A program made the translations under genes and the position numbers. The notes beneath the pieces are model-generated. The model was not told the DNA's origin, did no database searches, and saw nothing but the letters and a program-made list of their open reading frames with translations. Shown one piece after another: positions 55,139 to 63,884 of a stretch of DNA of 64,000 nt. Origin of the DNA: Magnetospira sp. QH-2 (GTDB lineage: Bacteria > Pseudomonadota > Alphaproteobacteria > Rhodospirillales > Magnetospiraceae). The DNA lies in assembly GCF_000968135.1 (NCBI RefSeq), contig NZ_FO538765.1, positions 3,920,501 through 3,984,500 of the forward strand, given 5' to 3'. Position 1 is the stretch's first letter, and each line of letters begins with the position of its first letter.

Positions 55139-56092
55139 ATGGCCGAGCGCCTGTCCAAGTTCGACATTCCCCGCCTTGAATTCAAAGGCGGGGCGAAGCG
55201 TATCGGGCTGGGGATCTTTCTGGCACTGCTGCTCTATTATCCCCTGGGCATGCTGATCATCCATTCGGTGGACGACGACCTGGAGCTAGCGGTCACCGAG
55301 ACCGTGGACGGAGGCAGCCATGCGGTGGCCATTGCCGAGGTATTGATCGCCCGGGAGACCGACGAGAACCGCTGGACCGCCAACGATCCGTTCTTTCTGC
55401 CCGGCGCGGCCTTGGACAACATGCCTCATTTCCAGCGCGGAATCATTTATGCGCTGAGCCGGTTCGCCATCGAAATGAGTGACCATATCGGCCGCATGCG
55501 GGGCTCCAGCCAAGTGGATGCGGACCTGGACAAGGCCGCCGGATTGCTGAAATACCCCGGTGACGTCTGGTGGTTCGACCTGTCCACGTCCCTGGCGCCG
55601 ACGGCGGCGTCGGAAGCCCAGTACCGCTCGGCGCGCCGGGCCCTGCATGCCTATAATGGACGGCTGGCCAGAGGCGAAGCGGTGTTCGAACGCCGGGCCG
55701 ACAACCTGGAGGCAACCCTTGAACGCATCGCCGCCGACTTGGGGTCCGCCTCGGCGACCATCGACCAGCACCTGGACGCCAACAGCGGCTTCCTGCTCGA
55801 TTTCAAGGTGGATGACATCTTCTATCGCAACAAAGGACGGCTCTATGCCTACTATATGTTGCTGCGCGAGCTGAAAAAGGACTACGCCCATATTATCCAG
55901 GAAAAGGAATTGACCGGCTCCTGGGGCGCATTGCTGGACTCTCTGAGCGACGCGGCGGTGTTGCAGCCCCTGGTCGTGGTCAATGGCAGCCCGGATTCCC
56001 AGGTGCTGCCCAGCCATTTGGCCAGCCAGGGGTTCTATCTGCTGCGCGCCCGCACCCAATTGCGCGAGATCGCCAATATCTTGTTGAAATAG
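55139..56092 (+). CDS. DUF2333 family membrane-anchored protein
   Basis: 317 residues. A short cytoplasmic N-terminus, one transmembrane helix (~22-42, IGLGIFLALLLYYPLGMLII) and a periplasmic DUF2333 domain with WTANDPFFLPGAALDNMP, FQRGIIYALSRFAIEM and FYRNKGRLYAYYMLLREL. Function unknown. AGGAGCCCCCC lies upstream of the ATG. Confidence 0.88.
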   Translation: MAERLSKFDIPRLEFKGGAKRIGLGIFLALLLYYPLGMLIIHSVDDDLELAVTETVDGGSHAVAIAEVLIARETDENRWTANDPFFLPGAALDNMPHFQRGIIYALSRFAIEMSDHIGRMRGSSQVDADLDKAAGLLKYPGDVWWFDLSTSLAPTAASEAQYRSARRALHAYNGRLARGEAVFERRADNLEATLERIAADLGSASATIDQHLDANSGFLLDFKVDDIFYRNKGRLYAYYMLLRELKKDYAHIIQEKELTGSWGALLDSLSDAAVLQPLVVVNGSPDSQVLPSHLASQGFYLLRARTQLREIANILLK

Positions 56093-56180
56093 ACCCTGAG
56101 CGCGGTGAGCAAAAACCGCTTGCCCTGCGGCCCGTTTGAGTCATACTAGAACATTAAATGAACATATGGAGTGGCAAATC

Positions 56181-56618
56181 ATGGAACAGCGGGTCAGTCT
56201 GATTACCCTGGGCGTGGCGGATCTGGGTCGCTCGCAACAGTTCTATGAACAGGGTCTTGGCTGGGTGCGCAGCCCATCGAGTCAGGAAGGCGTGACTTTT
56301 TATCAGATCGGCGGGCTGGTGCTGGGGCTCTATCCCCGTGCCGCCTTGGCCGAGGATTGCGGCCTTGAAGATGCCGGATCGACGGTTTTCACCGGCCTGA
56401 CCCTGGCCTACAACGCCCGTTCCCGCGACGAGGCAGACGGGGTCATGGCTCGGGCCGTGGCCGCCGGTGGCCACGAGGTCAAATCGCTGCAAGAGGTGTT
56501 CTGGGGCGGCTATTCGGGCTACTTCGCCGATCCGGATGGACACCTGTGGGAGGTTTCTCACAACCCCTTCTGGCCCATTGCCGAAGACGGATCCATCCTG
56601 CTCCCTGATCAACCATAG
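56181..56618 (+). CDS. VOC family protein (glyoxalase-like)
   Basis: 145 residues from MEQRVSLITLGV. Vicinal-oxygen-chelate fold with paired beta-alpha-beta-beta-beta units: VADLGRSQQFYEQGLGW and the C-terminal YFADPDGHLWEVSHN with the metal-ligand Glu. Substrate unknown. An in-frame ATG 15 bases upstream (56166) is an alternative start. Confidence 0.88.
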   Translation: MEQRVSLITLGVADLGRSQQFYEQGLGWVRSPSSQEGVTFYQIGGLVLGLYPRAALAEDCGLEDAGSTVFTGLTLAYNARSRDEADGVMARAVAAGGHEVKSLQEVFWGGYSGYFADPDGHLWEVSHNPFWPIAEDGSILLPDQP

Positions 56619-56699
56619 CGCCATAAGGGTTGATTTGCCGGTCTTGATGGCCCATCTATCGGCCAGCATTCACGACGTATTTTGACCCGAGGATCCGCC

Positions 56700-57248
56700 A
56701 TGTTTATCCAGACCGAAGCGACGCCCAACCCCGCCACCTTGAAATTCCTGCCCGGCCGATCGGTCCTGGGCAGCGGCAGCGCCAACTTCCCCAAGGCCGA
56801 AGATGCGGTCGGCAAATCGCCCCTGGCCGAGCGCCTGTTCCAACTGGACGGCGTCGCCGGGGTATTCCTGGGGGGTGATTTCATCACCGTGACCAAGGGC
56901 GCCGAGGGTGACTGGGAAACCCTCAAGCCGGTGGTGCTGGGCGCCATCATGGATCACTTCACCGCCGACCTGCCGATCATGAACGAAGACGTGGTGCAAG
57001 AGACCGCCGGGGACGAAGACGCCCTGGTGGGCAAGATCAAGGAGTTGCTCGATACCCGGGTGCGCCCCGCGGTGGCCGCCGATGGTGGCGACATTGTGTT
57101 CGAGTCCTTCGAAGACGGCATCGTCTATTTGCATATGCAGGGCTCCTGCGCGGGCTGCCCCAGTTCCACGGCCACCCTCAAGCATGGCATCGAGAACATG
57201 CTGAAATACTATGTGCCCGAAGTTCAAGAGGTGCGCGCGGTGAATTGA
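56700..57248 (+). CDS. nfuA: NifU-like Fe-S cluster carrier
   Basis: 182 residues from MFIQTEATPNPATLKF (Nfu N-terminal domain). The C-terminal NifU domain has the cluster-binding CxxC at Cys150 and Cys153 in GSCAGCPSS. It delivers 4Fe-4S clusters to apoproteins. GAGGATCC precedes the ATG. A terminator-like hairpin follows ~50 bases after the stop. Confidence 0.94.
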   Translation: MFIQTEATPNPATLKFLPGRSVLGSGSANFPKAEDAVGKSPLAERLFQLDGVAGVFLGGDFITVTKGAEGDWETLKPVVLGAIMDHFTADLPIMNEDVVQETAGDEDALVGKIKELLDTRVRPAVAADGGDIVFESFEDGIVYLHMQGSCAGCPSSTATLKHGIENMLKYYVPEVQEVRAVN

Positions 57249-57299
57249 TTCGGCGTCGCATCGGACCATTCCGAAGCCGATTCATTCAGGTATTCAAGG

Positions 57300-57328
57300 T
57301 CCCTCCGGTGGATAAATCCCCGGAGGGA
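57300..57328 (+). terminator. Hairpin after nfuA
   Basis: TCCCTCCGG and CCGGAGGGA form a 9-bp stem around a ~10-base loop, followed by TTCTTG. Plausible terminator, though the T-run is weak. Confidence 0.55.
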
Positions 57329-57418
57329 TTCTTGCGTTTGCGGGATAACCCCAGCCAAGTGGGGTTTTTCTGCAACAGGCAGCGATCGTTCCGCTTCCGA
57401 CCCCCCTATTAGGGGTAG

Positions 57419-57436
57419 CCCCGTTGACGGGTTTTT
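57419..57436 (+). terminator. Small hairpin with T-run upstream of the Bax-like gene
   Basis: CCCG-TTGA-CGGG followed by TTTTT. The remaining ~315-base gap between nfuA and the next gene holds only this, the first hairpin and the likely promoter of the downstream gene. Confidence 0.45.
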
Positions 57437-57563
57437 AATAAAAAGCGCCTCAAAATAGCTTAGGCCGGGCTTGTGACCCGGCTCCGGAAACGGGATGTCA
57501 GGTGGCGGACTAGGCAGGTCGAAGACCTTCCACGGCGCCCCGAAAAGAGGCTGATTAGAGTCC

Positions 57564-58589
57564 ATGGTTCATCATTTCTCTTGGTTCGAACGCGCGTCCA
57601 TCGCTTTGGTGTTGTTGTGCCTGATGGGTGTTGGCGGCGCGATGATCCTGCATCCGTCCACCGGTGTGACCACCGCCCCCAAGGCGATCTTGGATTTATC
57701 GGCGCGTACCCATGCTGAAATTCTTGCCAGCGAATTCGATGGTCTGACCACCGCGGCCGGTCATCCCGATTTCTCCGACACCGAGCGGCGCCCGAGTGTG
57801 CGCCTGTTGGAAGGCACCTTTGCCCGCATGGGCTACAGCCTGGATGCCGTGAAGTCCGGTGGCATCGGCGTCCCGCGCCTGCTGCTGGCCAGCATCCCCG
57901 GCGACATGGATGAATTGGCCGAACCCAAGGACCGCAAAGCCTTGTTCCTAAGCAGCGTGTTGCCATTGGTGTTGGAAGTGAACGATTCCATCCGCGCTGA
58001 TCGGGTCCGGCTGGAAAACATCCGCAATCTGGTCCAGGACCATCAACGGGTTCCGGCTTTGGAGCGCCTATGGCTGACCACGATCGCCGAGAGATATGGT
58101 CGTCCGGAAACCGATTTTAAGGGCTTGCTGAGCCGCATGGATGTGGTACCGCCGTCGTTGGCGCTGGCCCAAGCGGCCGTGGAAAGCGGCTGGGGCACGT
58201 CGCGCTTTGCCCGCGATGGCAACGCCTTGTTCGGCCAATGGACCATGGCCCGCTCCGACAAGGGGCTCGTCCCTCAGGGGCGGGACAAGGGCAAGACCCA
58301 TCGCATCAAGGCCTTCGACCGGCTGATCGATAGCGTTGCCGGGTACATGCATAATCTGAATACCCACCGGGCCTATGGCGATTTCCGTCGTCAGCGGTCC
58401 ACCCAACGCCGCACCGGCGGGGCCCTCAGCGGTCATGATTTGGCCGGGACCCTGGGCAAATACTCCGAGCGCGGTCAGCATTACATCGATACCCTGCGCA
58501 GAGTCATCGACGCCAATGATCTGCGCCGTTTGGACGATGCCCAGTTGCGCGGGCCCGTGGTCACCGCCTTGCTGACCCGCGGCTCTTAA
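57564..58589 (+). CDS. Bax-like glucosaminidase-domain protein
   Basis: 341 residues. The N-terminal hydrophobic segment (~10-28) is a signal or anchor. The C-terminal half has the glucosaminidase fold with PPSLALAQAAVESGWGTSRFA (catalytic Glu in VESGWG), GNALFGQWT and AFDRLIDSVAGYMHNLNTH. It is related to the Bax/FlgJ peptidoglycan hydrolases. The TAA stop coincides with the first bases of an inverted-repeat element. Confidence 0.88.
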   Translation: MVHHFSWFERASIALVLLCLMGVGGAMILHPSTGVTTAPKAILDLSARTHAEILASEFDGLTTAAGHPDFSDTERRPSVRLLEGTFARMGYSLDAVKSGGIGVPRLLLASIPGDMDELAEPKDRKALFLSSVLPLVLEVNDSIRADRVRLENIRNLVQDHQRVPALERLWLTTIAERYGRPETDFKGLLSRMDVVPPSLALAQAAVESGWGTSRFARDGNALFGQWTMARSDKGLVPQGRDKGKTHRIKAFDRLIDSVAGYMHNLNTHRAYGDFRRQRSTQRRTGGALSGHDLAGTLGKYSERGQHYIDTLRRVIDANDLRRLDDAQLRGPVVTALLTRGS

Positions 58590-58955
58590 AGCCTTTCGCG
58601 TTTAATATGACCCATTGTGACCGAATCATTTTGCCTTAGGGGCAGGCGTGGCGCGCAGGGCGTAGCCGGGCTGCGGTCAAGGGTCGCGACGCTCCCCATA
58701 GCGCGTGTCGGGTCCAATCGGACCCGCTAGACACGCGCGCCCTTATTGGAATCGATCACGTTTTTCATGTTTGATCGAATCCGATCAAACATGACGTGAT
58801 CTAGGCAAAAGGATCGGCCCACAGGGTGGCCTCCGGTGGCCGCCCGCGGCGTCAAGCTCCCTCACCGATGCGCCGCATCGCTTTCGGGACCTTTCCTGGC
58901 GGTTCGACTCACCGGAGACCATCACAATGAGTCATATGAAACGCGAAAGGCTTTA
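58587..58955. mobile_element. 369-bp element with 34-bp inverted ends
   Basis: The left end TAAAGCCTTTCGCGTTTA and its complement at the right end match over 34 bases with two differences. It lies between the Bax-like and deacetylase genes and carries a nested 101-bp element. No open frame of note. The first 15 bases also occur at the dapB/ada junction (39808-39823). Confidence 0.65.
58701..58801 (+). mobile_element. 101-bp bi-palindromic TA-flanked element, copy C
   Basis: Best-preserved copy: both nested hairpins are intact. TA at 58699-58700 and 58802-58803. Same orientation as copy A. Inserted inside the 369-bp inverted-repeat element. Confidence 0.9.
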
Positions 58956-58962
58956 GTTCGTC

Positions 58963-59970
58963 CTATTTAGCGAAAAACTGACGACCGACCCAATGCCACC
59001 GGCCTTCGCGGCCGGGCAGGGTGCAGTTCAGCCGCGTGCGACCGGCGGGCAGGGGGTCGGGGCTGCGGATCTCCACCCGCGAGTTCCCCAGAAGGCTGAC
59101 CACCGGCTGAATGCCATGGGACATATAACAGCTCAATCGGTCCCCCTTGATCTTCGGATCCGTGAGGGTAAACCCGAAGGGCGGCGGATTGGTGTTGGTC
59201 AAGACCGGATCGGCGGGAGACCAATCGGTCACCGGAATGGGTCGGGCGCCACTCACCAATTTCACCCGCGCCACATCGCCATATTGTTCGTTGAGGGAGA
59301 AGCGCGGCAAATAGAACCGGTCCTCGGCCCCATGGGCGACCCCGGAATGCTGTCCGAACCCGGCCTTGAACCCCGCCGCCTTGGCGGCGCGCCATTCACG
59401 CACCCCCGCCTCGCCATAGGGATAGGCGATAAGGTTTGGACGATGGCCCAACTCTTCCTTGAAGCGGCGATTGGAATAGGCCAGTTCCTCGGCCAGTTTT
59501 TTATCCGACACCTGCGGCAAATGGGGATGGCTGGTGGTTTGGCTGCCGATGGTCACTCCGGCATCGCGCAATTCACGGATCTGATCCCAGGTCATATAGC
59601 CAGGTAGCTTGCGGTCCACGGCCTCGGTGGCGACGAACAAGGTAAAGCTGTATCCGGCATCGCGCCAGCGCGGCCAGGCAATCGTATAGGCGGAAAGAAA
59701 GGCATCATCGACGCTCAGGGCCACCGCTCTGTCTGGTAGCGGGATGTCCTTTTCGAAGGCCTCGACAATCTGGGCCAGGGGCAGGACCTGAGCACCGGTT
59801 TCGCGCAGGGTATTGATATGGGCGTCGAGTTGTTCCAGCCGAACACTGGTGCTTGGAAGATCATTTTCGGCAAAGCGATGGTACAACAGGATGGACGCGG
59901 AGTCCGCCGCCCGAGCCTGGACACCGATCCCGATCAAGACCCAAAGAATCAAAAAACGTAAAATCATCAT
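58963..59970 (-). CDS. Exported polysaccharide deacetylase
   Basis: 335 residues. Signal peptide (1-21, ending ARA), then a NodB-type carbohydrate esterase 4 domain: ALSVDDAFLSAY (metal and catalytic Asp pair) and SHPHLPQ (His ligands), followed by a C-terminal beta extension. Likely acts on peptidoglycan or an exopolysaccharide in the periplasm. Divergent from the nitroreductase gene. Confidence 0.88.
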   Translation of the reverse strand: MMILRFLILWVLIGIGVQARAADSASILLYHRFAENDLPSTSVRLEQLDAHINTLRETGAQVLPLAQIVEAFEKDIPLPDRAVALSVDDAFLSAYTIAWPRWRDAGYSFTLFVATEAVDRKLPGYMTWDQIRELRDAGVTIGSQTTSHPHLPQVSDKKLAEELAYSNRRFKEELGHRPNLIAYPYGEAGVREWRAAKAAGFKAGFGQHSGVAHGAEDRFYLPRFSLNEQYGDVARVKLVSGARPIPVTDWSPADPVLTNTNPPPFGFTLTDPKIKGDRLSCYMSHGIQPVVSLLGNSRVEIRSPDPLPAGRTRLNCTLPGREGRWHWVGRQFFAK

Positions 59971-60083
59971 AAGTTTTCATGGCAGGGATTCGCTCGCGCT
60001 TCAACCGCAAAGCACCCTTGTCCCGGAAGGCCGGAGACCCTACCTGCGAAGCAGTCGTTATTTCCCTGACCGAGGAAAATTCC

Positions 60084-60668
60084 ATGACCCTTGATGCTCA
60101 AGCTCTCGACACCCTGTTTCTTGAAGCCCGCACCCACAATGGCTGGCAAGGCCGCCCTGTGGATCCCGCCTTGTTGCATCGTCTGTGGGAGCTGATGCGC
60201 ATGGCACCCACCAGCGCCAATTGCAGCCCGGCGCGGATCTTGTTCCTGACCAGTCCCGAGGCCAAGGAAAAGCTGCGGCCCTTGTTGATGGAAGGCAATG
60301 TGGACAAGACCATGTCGGCGCCGGTGGTGGCCATTATCGGTCACGACATGCGATTCCATGACCAGCTGCCGAAGCTGTTCCCCCATGCGGATGCCAAATC
60401 CTGGTTCGAGGGCAATGATGAGCTGATCGCCACCACCGCCTTTCGCAACGGCACCTTGCAGGGCGCCTATTTGATGATGGCGGCGCGGTCCTTGGGGTTG
60501 GATTGCGGGCCCATGTCCGGCTTCGACAACGACAAAGTGGACGAAGCCTTCTTTGCCGGAACGACCGTCAAATCCAACTTTCTGTGCAATCTGGGTTACG
60601 GCAATCCCAAGGAGCTGTTTCCGCGCAGCCCGCGCTTCGATTTCGATGAGGCCTGTGAAATTCTCTAG
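60084..60668 (+). CDS. Nitroreductase family protein (RutE-like)
   Basis: 194 residues from [17 protein letters not shown], with GAGGAAAATTCC upstream. FMN-dependent nitroreductase fold of the HadB/RutE branch: [27 protein letters not shown] and [12 protein letters not shown]. RutE reduces malonic semialdehyde in pyrimidine breakdown, but no other rut genes are seen, so the substrate is open. Its TAG stop is formed by TA plus the first G of a small mobile element. Confidence 0.88.
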   Translation: MTLDAQALDTLFLEARTHNGWQGRPVDPALLHRLWELMRMAPTSANCSPARILFLTSPEAKEKLRPLLMEGNVDKTMSAPVVAIIGHDMRFHDQLPKLFPHADAKSWFEGNDELIATTAFRNGTLQGAYLMMAARSLGLDCGPMSGFDNDKVDEAFFAGTTVKSNFLCNLGYGNPKELFPRSPRFDFDEACEIL

Positions 60669-60734
60669 CGCGTGTCGGGTCCAATCCGCCTCTTAGACAC
60701 GCGCGACCTTATTGGAATCGATCACGACGTGATC
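60668..60734 (+). mobile_element. Shortened bi-palindromic element, copy D (67 bp)
   Basis: Same ends as copies A-C (GCGCGTGTCGGGTCC... and ...GACGTGATC), flanked by TA at 60666-60667 and 60735-60736. The inner loop of the second hairpin and part of the first stem are deleted. Confidence 0.85.
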
Positions 60735-60737
60735 TAG

Positions 60738-62338
60738 CCCGAATTATTCATGAGTCTCCCTGGCATCGCAACGGCCACGGGTCCTCGGCCGGGTTGACGG
60801 CCTAATTTTGGTTTTGATTTTTCAGGCGTTTGGGGGTTGATCATCGGGGACTGAGGGGCGGCTCGCTGCCGCGGTTTTCACGGGCCCTGGGAGGCGACTT
60901 TCCCGGCCATGGCGATCAGGGGTGTTTTGTATGGATATGCCGTCGGCAAGGCGACGGTTATGCGGGATTTGAGTTCCTCGATGCGTACGGCGATTTTGAG
61001 GAAAGACCGTCGCAGCGTCTCGAAGGTGGCGTTTTTCCAGATTGATTTCCGGGGCGCGGCGTTTCGCAGTTTAAGCAACAGCCAATAGGCTCCGGTATGG
61101 AGGAACAGTCGGAACTGGTTGGCCTCCCAGCGGTGACACGAGGTGCGGTCGGACTTGGTGTAGAGTTTGTGCTCCTTGATCATGTTCTCCATTTTGCCCC
61201 GCGCGCAGTAGACCTTTTCATAGAGGGTTTTGGCCCGGCCTGCCAGATTGGTGACGATGAAACGGATGTCGGAACCTTTTGCGGTGGCCTCGACCCGGGC
61301 GATAACGGTTCGTTCCCGCTTCCAGCTCTTGGCCGCGTAGGCCGTTTGAAAGAACCGGCGTATCTTTTCCTTGCCTGATGTTGCCCGGCGCACGGCCACG
61401 TCCTCGCCCCAGGGTTGGCCGATTTCCTTGAGCCGCCCATTGGAGGACAGGCCGAAGATATAACCGCAGCCTCGGCTTTCCAGCCAGTCCATGACCTCGG
61501 GCGTGCCGTAATGGCCGTCCCCGCGCACGGTGATATGAACCCGGGGCCAGTTGTTCAGGATGCGGGTAACGACATGGCGCAAGACCGTCGCGGCCTCCGC
61601 GCCCGAAGGCCGCTTGCCGGGCCGCAACAGGGACAGGATCGGCTTTCCGGTGGCGGCGTCATAGATATGGATCGGCTGGAAGCAGTAATCATCGTAATGG
61701 CTGTTGAACAAGGCCAACTGTTGGCCGCCGTGAACCGCATCGCCGGTGTCGTCGATGTCGAGCGTGATGTGTTCGGGAACGCGGGCGAAGCTTTCGCAAA
61801 ACAGATCGATCATCGACAAACCCATGCGGGCCAGTTGCCGCCAGGTCGGCGCGTTCTCCAACCGCGACAGGGTCGGCTGGCTCATCAAGTCCCGGCCCGT
61901 CTCCGACAGCCGCCCGCAGGCCAGCTTGAAGGCCGGATCGACGCGCAGGGCGTCCAGATCGTCGCAATCCTCATAGCCGCAGGCAATGGCGAACATCCGC
62001 GCCCGGATCATATCGTCGAAACCATGGATCACACTCCCCGGATCGCGGGTGTCGGGAAGATGCGAGGCCAAAAGATCGGCCAAACCGAGGTCACGTTCGA
62101 TCTCGCGCAGAACCAGAACGCCGCCGTCGGATGACAAACGGCCGCCGTCGAAACGGGCGTGGATTTCCTTGCCGCCGACGGGTGACAAACCGGGCAGATA
62201 TGGGCTAAATTCCTTCATGGCGACCGTAGGTGAAAATGGTGTCGTGGTTTTGGCTTGGACACCATAAACTCTACGATAATTCAACCATTTAAGCTACGTT
62301 CGCCACCCTTTTCGGCCACGGATCGTGAATAATTCGGG
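60738..62338 (-). mobile_element. IS1380 family insertion sequence with CTAG duplication
   Basis: 1601 bases. Inverted ends CCCGAATTATTCA. CTAG directly before (60734-60737) and after (62339-62342). The left CTAG overlaps the end of the 67-bp element. Confidence 0.88.
60878..62218 (-). CDS. IS1380 family transposase
   Basis: About 446 residues from MKEFSPYLPGLSPVGG (an in-frame TTG at 62284 is an alternative). DDE enzyme: LDIDDTGDAVHGGQQ with the first Asp, VRGDGHYGTPEVMDWLES with the second, and EKVYCARGKMENMIKEHK carrying the Glu. The length and motifs fit IS1380. Appears intact. Confidence 0.92.
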   Translation of the reverse strand: MKEFSPYLPGLSPVGGKEIHARFDGGRLSSDGGVLVLREIERDLGLADLLASHLPDTRDPGSVIHGFDDMIRARMFAIACGYEDCDDLDALRVDPAFKLACGRLSETGRDLMSQPTLSRLENAPTWRQLARMGLSMIDLFCESFARVPEHITLDIDDTGDAVHGGQQLALFNSHYDDYCFQPIHIYDAATGKPILSLLRPGKRPSGAEAATVLRHVVTRILNNWPRVHITVRGDGHYGTPEVMDWLESRGCGYIFGLSSNGRLKEIGQPWGEDVAVRRATSGKEKIRRFFQTAYAAKSWKRERTVIARVEATAKGSDIRFIVTNLAGRAKTLYEKVYCARGKMENMIKEHKLYTKSDRTSCHRWEANQFRLFLHTGAYWLLLKLRNAAPRKSIWKNATFETLRRSFLKIAVRIEELKSRITVALPTAYPYKTPLIAMAGKVASQGP

Positions 62339-62349
62339 CTAGCAGGCTG

Positions 62350-62488
62350 CTGAATAAAGTCCGATTTCGAGCCTGTGGCGACACATGCTTCGACAAGCTC
62401 AGCATGAGAGCCTTTGAACTTTCAACATGATAGCCTCACCCTGAGCTTGTCGAAGGGTGAAGCGGGCGGCAGGACAACACTTTTTCAG
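62350..62488. repeat. REP-containing segment, opposite orientation to copy 1
   Basis: Matches the reverse complement of 20610-20757, while both flanks match copy 1 directly. Bounded by CTGAATAAA and TTTTTCAG. Confidence 0.75.
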
Positions 62489-62599
62489 ATGGCGGTAATC
62501 GAGCAGTCAGGGATTGCCTAGACAGTCAGCTGGTCTCCACACTCGGTCTTGATCAAGTATCCGGGTCAATTCCTGGACATGGAACAGAGGAGACCAGCC

Positions 62600-63631
62600 A
62601 TGGAGTATTTTGTTGGAATGGACGTATCGATGGCAAGCATTTCGATCTGTGAGATTGATGCAAAGGGAACCGTCATTCGCGAAGGCAAGGTGTCAAGCAC
62701 ACCCGAGGCGGTCGCCACTTGGCTCGAGGAAAGCGGGCGTGGCTTTGCGCGAATTGGGTTGGAAGCTGGCCCTCTGGCGCCTTGGCTGTACGCAGGACTG
62801 TCCAGTCGGGGCCTCCCTGTGATTTGTATCGAGACCCGGCAAATGAAGGCCTTTGCCAGCGCCAGCCCAGTCAAGACGGACCGTCGCGACGCCCGCTTGA
62901 TCAGCCAGGCGATGCGGACCGGTTTGTACCGCGCGACCCACGTCAAGACCGCGCGCAGTCAGGAGCTCCGGATGGTGCTGACCCATCGGGAGACCCTGGT
63001 TCATCAGGTCCGTCAGTTGTCCAATACGGTACGAGGAACATTGAAAGCTTTCGGCCTCAAGGTCGGTATGGCGCGCGGACGCCTTTTCGCGGCGCGGGTT
63101 CGGGAATTGACGGCTGATAACCCGCACCTCAGCGCAGCCGCCGAGCCGCTCTTGCTTGCGCGCCAAGCCTTGCTCGAACAACTCGACAAGCTCGACCGGC
63201 AGGTTCATGCCGCTGCGCGCGATGATAGCGTTTGCCGGCGCCTGATGACCGTTCCCGGCGTCGGCCCGGTTACCGCCCTCGCTTTCAGGACAGGACTCGA
63301 CGTGCCGGAACGGTTTCAAAAGTCGGTCATGGTCGGCGCCCACTTCGGGCTTGTCCCACGCAGATACGCCTCGGGAGAGCAGGACCGAAGCGGCCCCATC
63401 AGCAAGTGCGGAGATGCCATGGTTCGTTGGCTTTTGTTCGAGGCCGCCAATGCACTTCTCACTCGAACCCGCCGTTGGTCCTGGCTCAAACACTGGGGGC
63501 TCGCGGTCGCCAAAAGGCGCGGGATGAAACGCGCCAAGGTAGCCGTTGCCCGGCGTCTCGCCGTAATCATGCATCGCATGTGGATCGACGGCACGGACTT
63601 CCAGTACCGCAAGGAGGAGACCGCCATCTAA
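62600..63631 (+). CDS. IS110 family transposase (DEDD), copy 2
   Basis: 343 residues, the same protein as at 20972-22003, including Asp8, Glu55, Asp94, Asp97 and the Transposase_20 domain. Intact. Confidence 0.93.
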   Translation: MEYFVGMDVSMASISICEIDAKGTVIREGKVSSTPEAVATWLEESGRGFARIGLEAGPLAPWLYAGLSSRGLPVICIETRQMKAFASASPVKTDRRDARLISQAMRTGLYRATHVKTARSQELRMVLTHRETLVHQVRQLSNTVRGTLKAFGLKVGMARGRLFAARVRELTADNPHLSAAAEPLLLARQALLEQLDKLDRQVHAAARDDSVCRRLMTVPGVGPVTALAFRTGLDVPERFQKSVMVGAHFGLVPRRYASGEQDRSGPISKCGDAMVRWLLFEAANALLTRTRRWSWLKHWGLAVAKRRGMKRAKVAVARRLAVIMHRMWIDGTDFQYRKEETAI

Positions 63632-63875
63632 ACACAACGAAAACCGAGATCGCCTGAAGGGCGGCCAGGACGCGTGGCGACGCGCGGGGCTCGGATGACA
63701 GCGCGCAGGCTGCAGTGGCGTAAGACCACGCTTTTCAGATTGCTGCACCCGATCCCCCTTGATCCCCATCATGCGGCGACGACGTCGACCGCGGACAGAA
63801 GCAAAGGGCGCCACATACCCCAGGTTCAAACCGACGGCTTGGAAATCAGCTTGACTCAAATGACTCGATTACAGA
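63632..63875 (+). ncRNA. Candidate bridge-RNA region of IS110 copy 2
   Basis: Noncoding 244 bases matching 22004-22247 with only a few substitutions (for example near 63649 and 63819). Same reasoning as for copy 1; RNA not shown. Confidence 0.4.
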
Positions 63876-63884
63876 AGCAGCCTG

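Noticed and set aside
61415..62134. 239-codon plus frame inside the IS1380 element
   Set aside because: Antisense to the IS1380 transposase, which has its DDE motifs in the minus frame.
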